This document shows, piece after piece, positions 16,455 to 25,600 of a stretch of 64,000 nucleotides of DNA. Both the position numbers and the translations under genes were made by a program. The DNA is from Lachnospiraceae bacterium (GTDB taxonomy: Bacteria > Bacillota > Clostridia > Lachnospirales > Lachnospiraceae). A model generated the notes under the pieces. That model was not told the origin of the DNA and did not search any database. It worked only from the letters and a program-made list of their open reading frames with translations. Each line of letters opens with the position of its first letter. Position 1 is the stretch's first letter. The stretch lies in assembly GCA_902363555.1 (NCBI GenBank), contig CABJAM010000003.1:620001-684000 (forward strand). The letters run 5' to 3'.

Positions 16455-17564
16455 ATGAAAGTATTATTGATCAATTCGGTATGTGGAATAAGAAGTACCG
16501 GCAGAATTTGTACCGATATCGCACAAGAACTGTCTACTGAGGGTCACGAGGTGAAAATTGCATACGGACGAGAAAACGTGCCAGAAAAGTATCAAAAGCT
16601 TGCAGTCAAAATCGGGTCGGATATCGACCAAAACCTGCACTGCATTCGTACCCGCCTGTTGGACGAACATGGGTTTGGTTCAAAAAAAGCTACAGGGCAA
16701 TTTTTGAAATGGGCTGATGAATTCAATCCAGATGTATTGTGGCTTCATAATCTCCACGGTTATTACATCAATGTGGAGATGCTATTTGTTTGGATAAAGT
16801 CAAGACCGCATATGCAAGTTAAATGGACGTTGCACGATTGCTGGGCTTTCACGGGACATTGTTCGTACTTTATTGTGGTAAAGTGCGAACAATGGAAAAC
16901 ACATTGTTCGTACTGCTCACAAAAGAAATGCTATCCATCCAGCCTGTTTAAGGATAATTGTAAAAACAACTTTGATCGTAAGAAAGCTACTTTCACAGGT
17001 GTGAAAAACATGACATTAATCTCACCTTCACAATGGCTTGCAAATTTAGTCAAACAGAGCTTTTTATGTGAATACTTAGTTGAGATTCACCACAACACGA
17101 TTGATACAACTGTATTCAAGCCGACACCGAGTGACATCAAAAAAAAGTATGGAATAGAAAATAAATTTGTGATTTTGGGTGTTGCAAGTGGTTGGGATGA
17201 GAGAAAGGGATTTATTGATTTCATTCGCTTGTTTGATATGCTTGATGAACGATATGCGATTGTAATGGTTGGGCTCACAAAGGAAAACCTCAAAGCTCTT
17301 CCGGCTGGAATTATCGGAATTCCCCATACGGACGGAATCGAAGAATTGGCGATGCTGTATACTGCCGCAGATGTTTTCTTCAACCCTACCTATGAGGACA
17401 ATTATCCGACAGTAAATCTTGAGGCTAGGGCTTGCGACACACCAATTGTCACCTACAATACCGGAGGCAGTCCGGAAAGCGCAGGAAAATCGGCGGTTAT
17501 TCTGGAGCCCGGGGATTTGGCTGGTTTTTTGAACTATTTACGAGGGCGCGAAGAAAACGACTAA
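16455..17564 (+). CDS. Glycosyltransferase family 4
   Basis: 369 residues. The acceptor half has NSVCGIRSTGRICTDIAQEL and VLWLHNLHGYYIN; the donor half has GVASGWDERKGF, FFNPTYEDNYPTVNLEAR and TYNTGGSPES, which includes the E-x7-E-like donor site (E in YEDN and E in NLEA). A cysteine-rich stretch in the middle (CEQW, CSYCSQKKC) may bind a metal and recurs in some GT4 enzymes of capsule loci. It adds one sugar of the repeat unit. Confidence 0.9.
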   Translation: MKVLLINSVCGIRSTGRICTDIAQELSTEGHEVKIAYGRENVPEKYQKLAVKIGSDIDQNLHCIRTRLLDEHGFGSKKATGQFLKWADEFNPDVLWLHNLHGYYINVEMLFVWIKSRPHMQVKWTLHDCWAFTGHCSYFIVVKCEQWKTHCSYCSQKKCYPSSLFKDNCKNNFDRKKATFTGVKNMTLISPSQWLANLVKQSFLCEYLVEIHHNTIDTTVFKPTPSDIKKKYGIENKFVILGVASGWDERKGFIDFIRLFDMLDERYAIVMVGLTKENLKALPAGIIGIPHTDGIEELAMLYTAADVFFNPTYEDNYPTVNLEARACDTPIVTYNTGGSPESAGKSAVILEPGDLAGFLNYLRGREEND

Positions 17565-17600
17565 ACCTGGAAAAGCTTTTGTCGGAGAAATGGAGATAAA

Positions 17601-18422
17601 ATGGACAATCGTCAGTATAAAAGTCTTTCGGTAGAACAGACAAGGGAAATACAGCTTGCGATTCTCAATGATATTCATGAGTTTTGTCATAAAAACTCAA
17701 TAAAGTACTTTCTCATCGCAGGCACCTTGCTGGGCGCTGTTAGGCACAAAGGGTACATTCCATGGGATGATGACATTGATCTTGCCATGATGAGAGAGGA
17801 TTATGACCGATTCGTACGCGAGTTTGAAAGCCAAAGCTGCTTTTTGAAGGCATATGAAATCGACTCCGATTTCCCCCTTCCGTTTGCCAAGGTTTGCCGT
17901 AACAATACGAAGATGGCAGAGGCATCTAGGTTGATGAAATGTGAACTCGGAATTAATGTTGATGTTTTTCCGATTGATTATATTTCTGATTCTGCGGCCG
18001 ATACAAAAAAACAAATGAGAAAGGTCAAGTTTTACCGCTCCTTGATAGATTTAAAGGATACGCCTATCGGAAAGCGGTCGACATTTAAGAACATCATACT
18101 GCTGCTGTCTCATCTTACACTAAGCGTGGTGAGTACAAAATTAATCATTAAAAAGATCATCGCATGGTCAAAAAAATACAGCAGTAATCGGACAGAAAGA
18201 TGTGCCGAAATTGCGTGGGGCTGTGGTGAAAAAGAGATTGTCGCTTCAAGCGTTTTTGATACAACCCTAAAATTGCCGTTTGAAAACGCAGAGTATGACG
18301 CACCGATCGGGTGGCGCGAATGGCTTTCAAACAGATACGGAGACTATATGGCATTACCGCCTGCGGACAAGCAGATTACGCATCATCAGTCAAATGCGTA
18401 TATAGCAGAAGACGTTGTCTGA
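17601..18422 (+). CDS. LicD-family phosphotransferase
   Basis: 273 residues. The signature GTLLGAVRHKGYIPWDDDID (about 43-62) is exact for the LicD/fukutin nucleotidyltransferase fold, with the Asp residues that bind metal. LicD proteins move a phospho-group such as phosphocholine or phosphoglycerol from a CDP-activated donor to a polysaccharide. The next gene encodes a cytidylyltransferase-like protein, which would make exactly such a donor. Together they predict a phospho-substituent on the polymer. The nature of the group is open; no choline kinase or choline uptake gene is nearby. Confidence 0.9.
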   Translation: MDNRQYKSLSVEQTREIQLAILNDIHEFCHKNSIKYFLIAGTLLGAVRHKGYIPWDDDIDLAMMREDYDRFVREFESQSCFLKAYEIDSDFPLPFAKVCRNNTKMAEASRLMKCELGINVDVFPIDYISDSAADTKKQMRKVKFYRSLIDLKDTPIGKRSTFKNIILLLSHLTLSVVSTKLIIKKIIAWSKKYSSNRTERCAEIAWGCGEKEIVASSVFDTTLKLPFENAEYDAPIGWREWLSNRYGDYMALPPADKQITHHQSNAYIAEDVV

Positions 18423-18455
18423 TGCGTCCTATCATTTTCTGTGGTTGCGATTGTA

Positions 18456-18492
18456 GTGCACCGATTTCTCGGTAGGCAGAAGCCTCGTGCAC
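18456..18492 (+). promoter_or_regulatory. Hairpin between licD and the cytidylyltransferase gene
   Basis: GTGCAC occurs at both ends (18456-18461 and 18487-18492) and pairs with itself. TTTCT and AGAA can extend the fold. No T run follows. The 158-base gap is the longest in this part of the operon and may hold a processing or regulatory site. Confidence 0.35.
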
Positions 18493-18580
18493 ATTACGCG
18501 CAGCGAGGACAATCTATGAAAAATAGAATACAAAAATACAAAAAATATATTTAGAAAATTCATCAATGGAGGGTGTACTA

Positions 18581-19192
18581 ATGAACGAACATGTTGCCGT
18601 AATTGAACTGGCTGCCGGCTTAGGCAGCAGATTTGGAGAGCAAAAACAATTTATTGAGTTTTTGGACAAACCGCTATGGAGGCATATTTATGAAAAAGTC
18701 ACCTCGCTAATTCCCAAAGAAAATGTTGTGGTTGTCGGCGTGGATATAATCGGAGGAATCACAAGGGCAAGATCTGTCGTTTGTGGATTGCAATATTTAA
18801 AATCACTCAATAAGAACTTTAAGCGAATATTAGTCGTTGAGGCGGCAAGACCGCTTGTTTCGGTTGAGCAACTCAAGACAATCATTGAAGACAACCATTT
18901 ATCATCGACATATGCGTTGCCATTAGTTAGTACAATTGTCAAACGCGACGGAACATATCAGAACAGAGAAGATTTCTATAAACTATCCACCCCCGTCGGC
19001 TTTGATTATCAAATGTTTTCTGCTGCATATTTGGGCGAAAGTGAGTATGAGTTTACGGATGATACTCGTGTTATGTATGAGCATTATGGCATTAAACCCT
19101 TTTTCATTGAAGGCGATGAACGGTTGCTCAAGATGACATATAAAAGTGATCTTGAAGTCATGCAGGCGTTGGCGAAAAGGTTTTCTGAATAA
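18581..19192 (+). CDS. IspD/TarI-like cytidylyltransferase
   Basis: 203 residues from ATG 18581 (GGAGGG 7 bases upstream; an in-frame ATG at 18566 lies inside that site). The nucleotide-binding loop ELAAGLGSRFGEQKQFIEF fits the IspD/TarI pattern with Gly, Arg, Lys and Gln kept. GGITRARSVVCGL and VEAARPLVS match the later blocks. The family joins CTP to a phosphorylated alcohol, giving CDP-alcohols such as CDP-ribitol or CDP-glycerol. Its neighbours LicD, an aldolase and a HAD phosphatase suggest it activates a small polyol or ketose phosphate for LicD. It is slightly short of the usual 230 residues. Confidence 0.8.
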   Translation: MNEHVAVIELAAGLGSRFGEQKQFIEFLDKPLWRHIYEKVTSLIPKENVVVVGVDIIGGITRARSVVCGLQYLKSLNKNFKRILVVEAARPLVSVEQLKTIIEDNHLSSTYALPLVSTIVKRDGTYQNREDFYKLSTPVGFDYQMFSAAYLGESEYEFTDDTRVMYEHYGIKPFFIEGDERLLKMTYKSDLEVMQALAKRFSE

Positions 19193-19214
19193 ATATAGTA
19201 GAGGGGAAAGTTGT

Positions 19215-20066
19215 ATGCCATTAGTTAATACGACAAAAATGTTAATAGAAGCGCAAAGCAACGAATATGCAGTTCCCGCTTTTAACATTGAAAATATGGA
19301 AATGGCTATGTCTGTGATTGATACCGCCAACAAATTAGCCTCACCCGTTATCTGTGCAGTTTCTGAAAATGCGTTAAAGTATGCATCGGCAAGCACCTAT
19401 TTTGGCATTGTTCAGGCGCTGGCATCCGATGCTTCTGTTCCTGTGGCTATTCATGTGGATCATGCCGAGTCTGTTCCGGTTGTGTTGCGTGCTCTTAGAG
19501 CGGGCTTTACATCTGTGATGATCGATGGATCAAAATTAAACTTCCGCGACAATGTTAATATAACACAGCGTGTTGTTGACTTTTGTTCTCCGTTCCACAT
19601 TTCGATTGAAGGTGAATTGGGTGCAGTCGGAGGAAAGATTGACTATATTGACTCTGATCTTCTTCGATATACCAATCCCGATGCGGCTGCCGATTTTGTG
19701 AGGCAGACGAATGTCACATCGTTGGCGATAGCGATTGGTACCGCACATGGGATTTATAAGGATATGCCAAAGCTGGATTACGGAACGCTTGACTTAATTC
19801 GTAGTAAAGTCGAAGTGCCGCTTGTTCTGCATGGCGCGAGCGGACTGTCGGATGAACAACTGTGTACATGTGTGCACAAAGGTATATGCAAGGTGAATAT
19901 TGCGACAGAATTGAGACAGGCATATACCACAGCAATTCGGGAATATTTGGATAATGATGAGAAAGTGTATGATCCGAAAAAATACAGCCTTGTGGCGATG
20001 AAGGCCGTCAGCGAAGTGGTGGCTCAAAAAATACAGGTTTTGGGGAGTGATGGCAAATGCAGATAA
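19215..20066 (+). CDS. Class II fructose-bisphosphate-aldolase family protein
   Basis: 283 residues from ATG 19215 (GAGGGGAAAG upstream). Metal and catalytic residues are visible: the Asp-His pair in AIHVDHAES, the Glu in EGELGAVGGK, the His in IGTAHGIYK and the His in LVLHGASGLSDEQL. The fold is that of FbaA/GatY/KbaY aldolases, which split or build ketose phosphates with dihydroxyacetone phosphate. A housekeeping role is unlikely inside a capsule operon. With the cytidylyltransferase before and the phosphatase after, it more likely feeds a small carbon unit into an activated precursor. Substrate unknown. Confidence 0.85.
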   Translation: MPLVNTTKMLIEAQSNEYAVPAFNIENMEMAMSVIDTANKLASPVICAVSENALKYASASTYFGIVQALASDASVPVAIHVDHAESVPVVLRALRAGFTSVMIDGSKLNFRDNVNITQRVVDFCSPFHISIEGELGAVGGKIDYIDSDLLRYTNPDAAADFVRQTNVTSLAIAIGTAHGIYKDMPKLDYGTLDLIRSKVEVPLVLHGASGLSDEQLCTCVHKGICKVNIATELRQAYTTAIREYLDNDEKVYDPKKYSLVAMKAVSEVVAQKIQVLGSDGKCR

Positions 20067-20728
20067 AGGCAGTTTATTTCGATTATGACGGGCTATTATT
20101 TGATACGGAAAAGATTTATTGTAAGTATTGGGTTGCTGCTTCGCAAGACTTGGGATACGATCTTCGTGAGGAGGATGCCTTGTTGCTTCGTAGTTGTGAT
20201 TCCAAATTGGCTGCGGTAACAATTAAGGAAAAGCTTGGTCTATCAGTTGACTATTCTGCAATTAAAGCACGCAGAAAAGAATTGATGGAGCAATATTATA
20301 GAGATCATGAGATTGAACTGAAAACAGGCGCAACAGAATTGGTGTCGTATTTAGCAACGCAGAAGCATCTGCGTATTGCGGTAGTGACTTCTTCAAGGGG
20401 AGAAGAAAAGAAAAAGATTTTAGAAGAGCATGGATTGCTACAGTATTTTACAGATATTGTTTCCGCAGATAGTGTGAGTCGAGGCAAGCCGTTCCCTGAT
20501 GTTTACAACTACGCCTGCCAATCTTTGGGAGTTGAGCCTGCTCAATGCGTTGCATTCGAAGATTCTCCCAATGGTGTACGTAGTGCGGTGGCTGCAGGCG
20601 TTCAAGTTGTCATGATTCCGGATCTGACAGAGCCAACACCGGAATTGAGCAGTATGGCAACTGTATTAAGGTCACTTGAAGAAGGTAAAGCGTTGATGGA
20701 AAGGTTTTTTAGTGATGAAACACAATGA
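20057..20728 (+). CDS. HAD-family sugar phosphatase or phosphomutase
   Basis: 223 residues, overlapping the aldolase gene by 10 bases. HAD motif I is FDYDGLLFDTEK (note D-Y-D-G-L-L in place of DFDGTLVD), motif II is VVTSSR, motif III is the Lys of GKPFPDVY and motif IV is AFEDSPNGVRSA. The cap is of the helical beta-phosphoglucomutase type. Given the overlap with the aldolase gene it probably removes a phosphate from the aldolase-derived compound, or moves one within it. Confidence 0.87.
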   Translation: MQIKAVYFDYDGLLFDTEKIYCKYWVAASQDLGYDLREEDALLLRSCDSKLAAVTIKEKLGLSVDYSAIKARRKELMEQYYRDHEIELKTGATELVSYLATQKHLRIAVVTSSRGEEKKKILEEHGLLQYFTDIVSADSVSRGKPFPDVYNYACQSLGVEPAQCVAFEDSPNGVRSAVAAGVQVVMIPDLTEPTPELSSMATVLRSLEEGKALMERFFSDETQ

Positions 20729-21902
20729 AAACGGCAGAGTTGTTATTGTTTGTTATTCTTATTCAGATAATTTTGCGTACATGGAGCAGAAGTTGTCACA
20801 GGCATTTAAGAAGTTGGGATATCAAGTAACCGTGCTGTGCTCAACGGCTAACCGCATTGATGCCAAGAATGTTGTGCATGTGAACAGCGGCGAATATATC
20901 ACAGAACACGGGTATACCGTGTGCAGATTGAAATTCATCATGGGTGGGCATTTACCGGAACATAAATTGCCAATTGTGCTTAGCGGTGTCTATGCCAAGC
21001 TTTGTGACATCAAACCCGACATAATCTATCATATGGGTATTTCCGTCAACCTACTGGACGTGAAAAAATATGTGAAAATGAATTCTGATGTGAAGCTGTT
21101 TGTCGACAATCATGCGTCTTATGCCAATTCGGCACACAATTTTCTGTCTATGGTCATTCAGCATAAAATGCTCTATAGGGGAATTGCAAGAAGCGTTATG
21201 CCCTATGTTAAAAAGTTTTTTTATATCGCTGGTGCAGAGAAGGTTTTTTTGGAAGAGGTATACCGTATTCCACATAATAGGATGTCGCTTTTTGCACTTG
21301 GCGATTTATGCCCAGATGACGCAGAATATCGTGCGGCAAGAGTGGGCATCAGAAAAGAGCTCGACATCGACGATAAGGATATTGTACTTACTATATCGGG
21401 AAAATTCACCAGGCAAAAGGCAACAGTTGAAATTATCAAAGCAATGAAGCAGATAACAGATAAGAGACCTACTTTTCGTGTGCTGATTGTCGGAGACGTT
21501 CAAGATACTTCTATAGAGGAAGAATTTATAGGTTTGATTGAAAGCTGTGATAAACGTCAAGTAAAGCACTTGGGATGGAAAACTTCCGGCGAGTTGAAAC
21601 GAATCTTATGTGCTTCGGATATTTATGTTCAAGCAAGTGGTTCATCGACCTTTCAGACAGCGGTATGTTGTGGATGTGTCGGTGTCGCGGTTGATAAAGA
21701 AAAAACATATTCCGTATATCCGGAAGGGTTGTTCACCATCGTGGATTCCATTAAAGCAATGGGAGAGTTTGTTGATGACCTTGTTTCTCACAATAGCCTT
21801 GCAGGTATAAAAACAATCAGCTTCAGTATGGCTAAAGAGGAATTGGATTACGGAGCGCAGATAACAAGGGAGTTAATTGAAGAATATGACGATCAGGGGT
21901 AA
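20715..21902 (+). CDS. Glycosyltransferase (GT4-like, GT-B fold)
   Basis: 395 residues from ATG 20715, overlapping the preceding gene by 14 bases. The N-terminal half has VIVCYSYSDNFAYMEQKL and a Rossmann-like domain with DIIYHMGISVNLLDV. The donor half has LTISGKFTRQKATVEIIKA, VLIVGDVQD, HLGWKTSGELKRIL and ASDIYVQASGSSTFQTAV. The canonical E-x7-E is not obvious, so the family assignment is by overall layout. It should add one sugar to the repeat unit. Confidence 0.8.
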   Translation: MKHNENGRVVIVCYSYSDNFAYMEQKLSQAFKKLGYQVTVLCSTANRIDAKNVVHVNSGEYITEHGYTVCRLKFIMGGHLPEHKLPIVLSGVYAKLCDIKPDIIYHMGISVNLLDVKKYVKMNSDVKLFVDNHASYANSAHNFLSMVIQHKMLYRGIARSVMPYVKKFFYIAGAEKVFLEEVYRIPHNRMSLFALGDLCPDDAEYRAARVGIRKELDIDDKDIVLTISGKFTRQKATVEIIKAMKQITDKRPTFRVLIVGDVQDTSIEEEFIGLIESCDKRQVKHLGWKTSGELKRILCASDIYVQASGSSTFQTAVCCGCVGVAVDKEKTYSVYPEGLFTIVDSIKAMGEFVDDLVSHNSLAGIKTISFSMAKEELDYGAQITRELIEEYDDQG

Positions 21903-23127
21903 TAAGCGATTATTTGTTTATATTGTTGAGCCGTTTAAGATCATACTGTATAACATCATTTTTTACTGGTTTGGCGCGACTGATGCTGTTGCGGAGGGAT
22001 CTTCGTTATACAGTGCTGTAATGGTGGGCATGTTTTTCGTGTCTTTTGCTCAGTATGTGTGGTGGCTTGCCCAAAAGAGATATGTAAACAAAACAGTGTT
22101 TACTCTAACACTCTTATATCTTGGAGCATGTTTCGTCAGCTTTCTGTTCAATTTCAATGCGAACTATGCCTATGAAAAATACTTCTATTTCTTTATTGTG
22201 TTTTCTCTTCCGTCTATTCTATGGGGGATAGAATTCGGACAAGAGGGGCCTGATGGGTTATCATGGCTTGCAAAATGGCTGGAACCGATTAGTTGGTTAA
22301 TCTCCGTTTATTGTACTCTTGTAGTGTTGCTGCCGAATTTGTCCGGGGATGTCGAGCTTAGAGGATATGCATACCAGTCTCACTCATATTACGCAGCCTT
22401 GGCATTCGGTCTTTTACTGTTTTATGTAGGATATGAAGAAAGAGACCAGCGATTCGCTTTTTTCAAAAGTAAGATAGCGACAATTGTACGTTTGGTCTTG
22501 ATTTGCATAATGCCGATTGCTGTAATATCTACCGGCGGTAAGGGTGGTTTTGTCCTCATGCTTGTTTATGTTGTCATGTATTTGCTTTTGAAGGACAGAA
22601 AGAAGCCTTTGTTATCGATTGCTTATATTGTCGGTGGAATTGTTTGTTTGCTTGTCGTGGTCTATATAATATCAAACAATCGTTTTCTTTCTGACAAGCT
22701 TTCTTTTGTAACCAACTACATTAATTTTGATACTTTAAGTATTGATATGACAAATACTTCCAACAGAAACATTGTATATGCTGAGGCGTTGCAACTCATA
22801 GAGGAACGTCCGTTCCTTGGGTACGGTATCATTTCATATATGCCTTTGATGACCACAACAGGACAGTATCCGCACAATTATTTCTTAGAAGTATTGCTAC
22901 AAGGCGGCACATTATATTTGATGGTTGTACTCTTTACGCTGTTCTGTTTCTTCAGAAAGCTTTTGAAACAAATCAAATATGACAGTAACGCCAGAATCAT
23001 CGCTTACCTTTTCATATACACTTTTATAATGCTTATGTTTTCAGGTACTTATTTAACAACGAGTTTGTTTTGGTTTACTTTGGTATCGACATTAGTGGTT
23101 AGGAGAGATACGAGAAATGATATTTAA
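21886..23127 (+). CDS. O-antigen polymerase (Wzy-like)
   Basis: 413 residues from ATG 21886, overlapping the glycosyltransferase gene by 17 bases; TTG 21877 is a possible earlier start. The protein is almost entirely hydrophobic, with ten or more predicted membrane helices and one large outside loop (about 270-320). RPFLGYGIISYMPL and YPHNYFLEVLLQGG match the Wzy_C block of O-antigen polymerases and ligases (G-G followed by HN-x-x-L). It would join repeat units on the outer face of the membrane. Confidence 0.88.
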   Translation: MTIRGNKRLFVYIVEPFKIILYNIIFYWFGATDAVAEGSSLYSAVMVGMFFVSFAQYVWWLAQKRYVNKTVFTLTLLYLGACFVSFLFNFNANYAYEKYFYFFIVFSLPSILWGIEFGQEGPDGLSWLAKWLEPISWLISVYCTLVVLLPNLSGDVELRGYAYQSHSYYAALAFGLLLFYVGYEERDQRFAFFKSKIATIVRLVLICIMPIAVISTGGKGGFVLMLVYVVMYLLLKDRKKPLLSIAYIVGGIVCLLVVVYIISNNRFLSDKLSFVTNYINFDTLSIDMTNTSNRNIVYAEALQLIEERPFLGYGIISYMPLMTTTGQYPHNYFLEVLLQGGTLYLMVVLFTLFCFFRKLLKQIKYDSNARIIAYLFIYTFIMLMFSGTYLTTSLFWFTLVSTLVVRRDTRNDI

Positions 23128-24346
23128 TTTGAAAATAAAAAAGCTCATTTCCGATATTATTTACAGTTTTTTCTCGTCTGCCCTGCCTGTGGTAGTGCTA
23201 CAGTTTGTTGTACAACCAATGGTATCCGACCGTGTTGGTGAAGAATTGTTTGGAGAAATCCTGACAATCATCGGTGTTGTCAACATTTTTCTTGGAATGT
23301 TTGGTACGCCGCTAAATAATACTAGACTGTTAGAGGATGGCAGTTACAAAGAAAAAGGAGATTTTCAGATTATCCTGTATGCATCGGTTGCAATTAGTAT
23401 AGTGTTGCAGTATGTTTGTTTGGCATTATATGGATTCAAGCTGGATTTCTTAAGTCATATTATTTTAACACTATACAATGCATTTTCCATTGTTGTTGTG
23501 TATCTTGCTGCCGAACTTCGAATCCATCTCTGCTATGGCAAAATACTCATTTCAAAAGTGTTGCAGACCATAGGATATTGTATAGGGTTTGGCTTGTTTT
23601 GCTTGAGCGACAGATGGGAGTATGTCTTTCTTTTTGGCTCGATATGTGAGCTGGGTTATCTTCTTGTTTTCACGAATATATGGAAAGAGCCGTTCAAGCG
23701 TACATCAAAAATGAAAGGTACACTCGGACGCTATAGTGTTTTAATTCTTTCTACAGCTATGTACTTGATTATCACATATGCTGATAGATTGATCATTTAC
23801 CCAAACTTTGGAGGAAATGAGGTTGCTACATACTATTCCGCAACCATTATCGGTAAGGCAATCACGATGATAACCGGTCCGCTTGGCAGTGTGATGCTAA
23901 CATATACCGCTAAAATGCAACAAATCAACCGAAAACAGTATTCAATGATTGTACTGTTTACTGCGGTTGCAGCAACAGTTGGATTTATTGTATCACAAAT
24001 CATGTCCAAGCCACTTATTGGTTTTTTATATCCCAATACGCTCCCAGACGCCTTGCATTATACCCCAGTCACCAATGCGACATGTATGGTAGGTCTGTTT
24101 TATTCTTTCTGCTGGCCAGTCGTTTTGAAATTTGGTGGAAAGGGTTCACCGATTGTCTTTGCAATCGTAAAGATTGTCGGCTATTTAAGTATAGCTTTCC
24201 TTGGTATGAAGACTTACGGTATAAACAGTGTTTGCTGGGGCGGCTTTATTGCTACCCTTATTCAATCAGCTCTCGTGGTTTGTTTGGGATATCGTATTTG
24301 CTCTCGCAGAGATGGCTTTGATAATCCGGGAAATTTCACCAAGTGA
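23117..24346 (+). CDS. Repeat-unit flippase (Wzx/MATE-like)
   Basis: 409 residues with about 12 hydrophobic segments spread along the whole length and short loops, as in the polysaccharide transporter family. It overlaps the polymerase gene by 11 bases. It should flip the undecaprenyl-linked repeat unit outward for the polymerase. Wzx proteins have few fixed motifs, so the call rests on topology, length and position beside Wzy. Confidence 0.87.
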   Translation: MIFNLKIKKLISDIIYSFFSSALPVVVLQFVVQPMVSDRVGEELFGEILTIIGVVNIFLGMFGTPLNNTRLLEDGSYKEKGDFQIILYASVAISIVLQYVCLALYGFKLDFLSHIILTLYNAFSIVVVYLAAELRIHLCYGKILISKVLQTIGYCIGFGLFCLSDRWEYVFLFGSICELGYLLVFTNIWKEPFKRTSKMKGTLGRYSVLILSTAMYLIITYADRLIIYPNFGGNEVATYYSATIIGKAITMITGPLGSVMLTYTAKMQQINRKQYSMIVLFTAVAATVGFIVSQIMSKPLIGFLYPNTLPDALHYTPVTNATCMVGLFYSFCWPVVLKFGGKGSPIVFAIVKIVGYLSIAFLGMKTYGINSVCWGGFIATLIQSALVVCLGYRICSRRDGFDNPGNFTK

Positions 24347-24372
24347 GAATCTTGAAATTCTCCTGATTTCCC
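24328..24372 (+). promoter_or_regulatory. Hairpin spanning the wzx stop codon
   Basis: GGGAAAT (24328-24334) pairs with ATTTCCC (24366-24372), and inside it GAGAAT (24345-24350) pairs with ATTCTC (24357-24362). The wzx stop codon lies within the structure. No T run follows, so it is more likely a stability element or pause site than a terminator. Confidence 0.4.
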
Positions 24373-24471
24373 AATTAGAAATTTAGCCGAAGAATTCAAC
24401 AGAAGTTGGTTTTGAAAATAGCAATCTGTATGGTTAACAATATATGCCTTATAATCTTTGCTTTTTAATCC

Positions 24472-24501
24472 GATGTATTAACAATAGATGTATTAACAAT
24501 A
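24472..24501 (+). repeat. Perfect 15-bp tandem duplication
   Basis: GATGTATTAACAATA occurs twice head to tail, ending just before the AGGAGG ribosome site of the next gene. It could be a slippage product or a pair of binding sites. Confidence 0.8.
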
Positions 24502-24514
24502 AGGAGGATTTGCT

Positions 24515-25585
24515 ATGAAGTATGCACTCATCGGTTGCGGTAGAATATCGCCCAACCATATTGAAGCCGCGAAAAACAATAATCTGGAAATTGTCGCCAT
24601 GTGTGACATTATTCCGGAAATCATTCAGGAAAAGTCAGAAAAGTTCGGCTTAGCTTATGTCAAAAAATATACAGACTACAAGGAACTGTTGGTAAATGAA
24701 AAGCCGGAGCTTGTGGCTATAGCGACAGAATCCGGAAAGCATGCAACCATCGCTCTCGATTGTATTGAAGCAGGATGCAATGTAATTATCGAGAAGCCTA
24801 TTGCACTTTCTATTGCAGATGCACAGGCAATTATCGATGCTGGTAAGCGCAAAGGTGTTCTTGTGTGCGCGAACCATCAGAATCGTTTTAATAAATCTGT
24901 TCAATACATAAGAAAAGCTCTTGATGCGGGTAGATTCGGCAAGCTCTCTCATGGTGCTGCACATATTCGTTGGAATCGCGGAGCGAGTTATTATACTCAA
25001 GCACCTTGGCGCGGAACGTGGATTCAGGACGGCGGATGCCTGATGAATCAGTGTATTCATAACATCGATCTGCTACGCTGGATGATGGGTGATGACATTG
25101 AAGAAGTTATGGCATATACAGATCAGATTGAGCACCCTTATCTTGAAGCGGAAGATTTGGGCATGGCATTGGTCAAATTCAAAAATGGCTCTTATGGCTT
25201 GATTGAGGGTACAACAAATGTTTATCCTAAGAATCTGGAGGAGACACTATATATTTTTGGACAAAACGGTACGGTCAAAGCTGGAGGAACCTCGGATAAT
25301 ATCATTGAGGAATGGAGCTTTGCAGACAAACTGGATGATCCGGAATATGTCAAGGCTACATATCATGAGAACCCACCGAATGTATATGGGTTTGGTCACA
25401 CTCCGCTTTATGCAGATGTAATTCATGCTATCGAAAACGGTCGAGAACCGTATGTAGATGGAGAAGCCGGAAAAAGAGCATTGGAGCTTGTATTGGCAAT
25501 ATATAAGTCTGCCGCTGAACATAGACCTGTGAAACTACCGTTGACAGCCTGCTCCACAATGGATTTTGTCGGACGATTTGATTAA
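24515..25585 (+). CDS. Gfo/Idh/MocA oxidoreductase, likely UDP-GlcNAcA 3-dehydrogenase
   Basis: 356 residues. The N-terminal Rossmann site is ALIGCGRISPNHIEAA, the EKPIAL block supplies the catalytic Lys, and GGCLMNQCIHNIDLLRWMMG carries the later His. This resembles WbpB/WlbA, which oxidises C-3 of UDP-GlcNAc uronic acid. The neighbours provide the rest of that route: acetyltransferase (26556), aminotransferase (27118) and 6-dehydrogenase (31248). A strong ribosome site (AAGGAGG) and a 168-base gap with a tandem repeat precede it. Confidence 0.85.
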   Translation: MKYALIGCGRISPNHIEAAKNNNLEIVAMCDIIPEIIQEKSEKFGLAYVKKYTDYKELLVNEKPELVAIATESGKHATIALDCIEAGCNVIIEKPIALSIADAQAIIDAGKRKGVLVCANHQNRFNKSVQYIRKALDAGRFGKLSHGAAHIRWNRGASYYTQAPWRGTWIQDGGCLMNQCIHNIDLLRWMMGDDIEEVMAYTDQIEHPYLEAEDLGMALVKFKNGSYGLIEGTTNVYPKNLEETLYIFGQNGTVKAGGTSDNIIEEWSFADKLDDPEYVKATYHENPPNVYGFGHTPLYADVIHAIENGREPYVDGEAGKRALELVLAIYKSAAEHRPVKLPLTACSTMDFVGRFD

Positions 25586-25600
25586 TGGATGGTAAGAAAA

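Noticed and set aside
24472..24501. Tandem 15-mer as a mini CRISPR
   Set aside because: The two copies abut with no spacer; it is a simple tandem duplication in front of a ribosome site.
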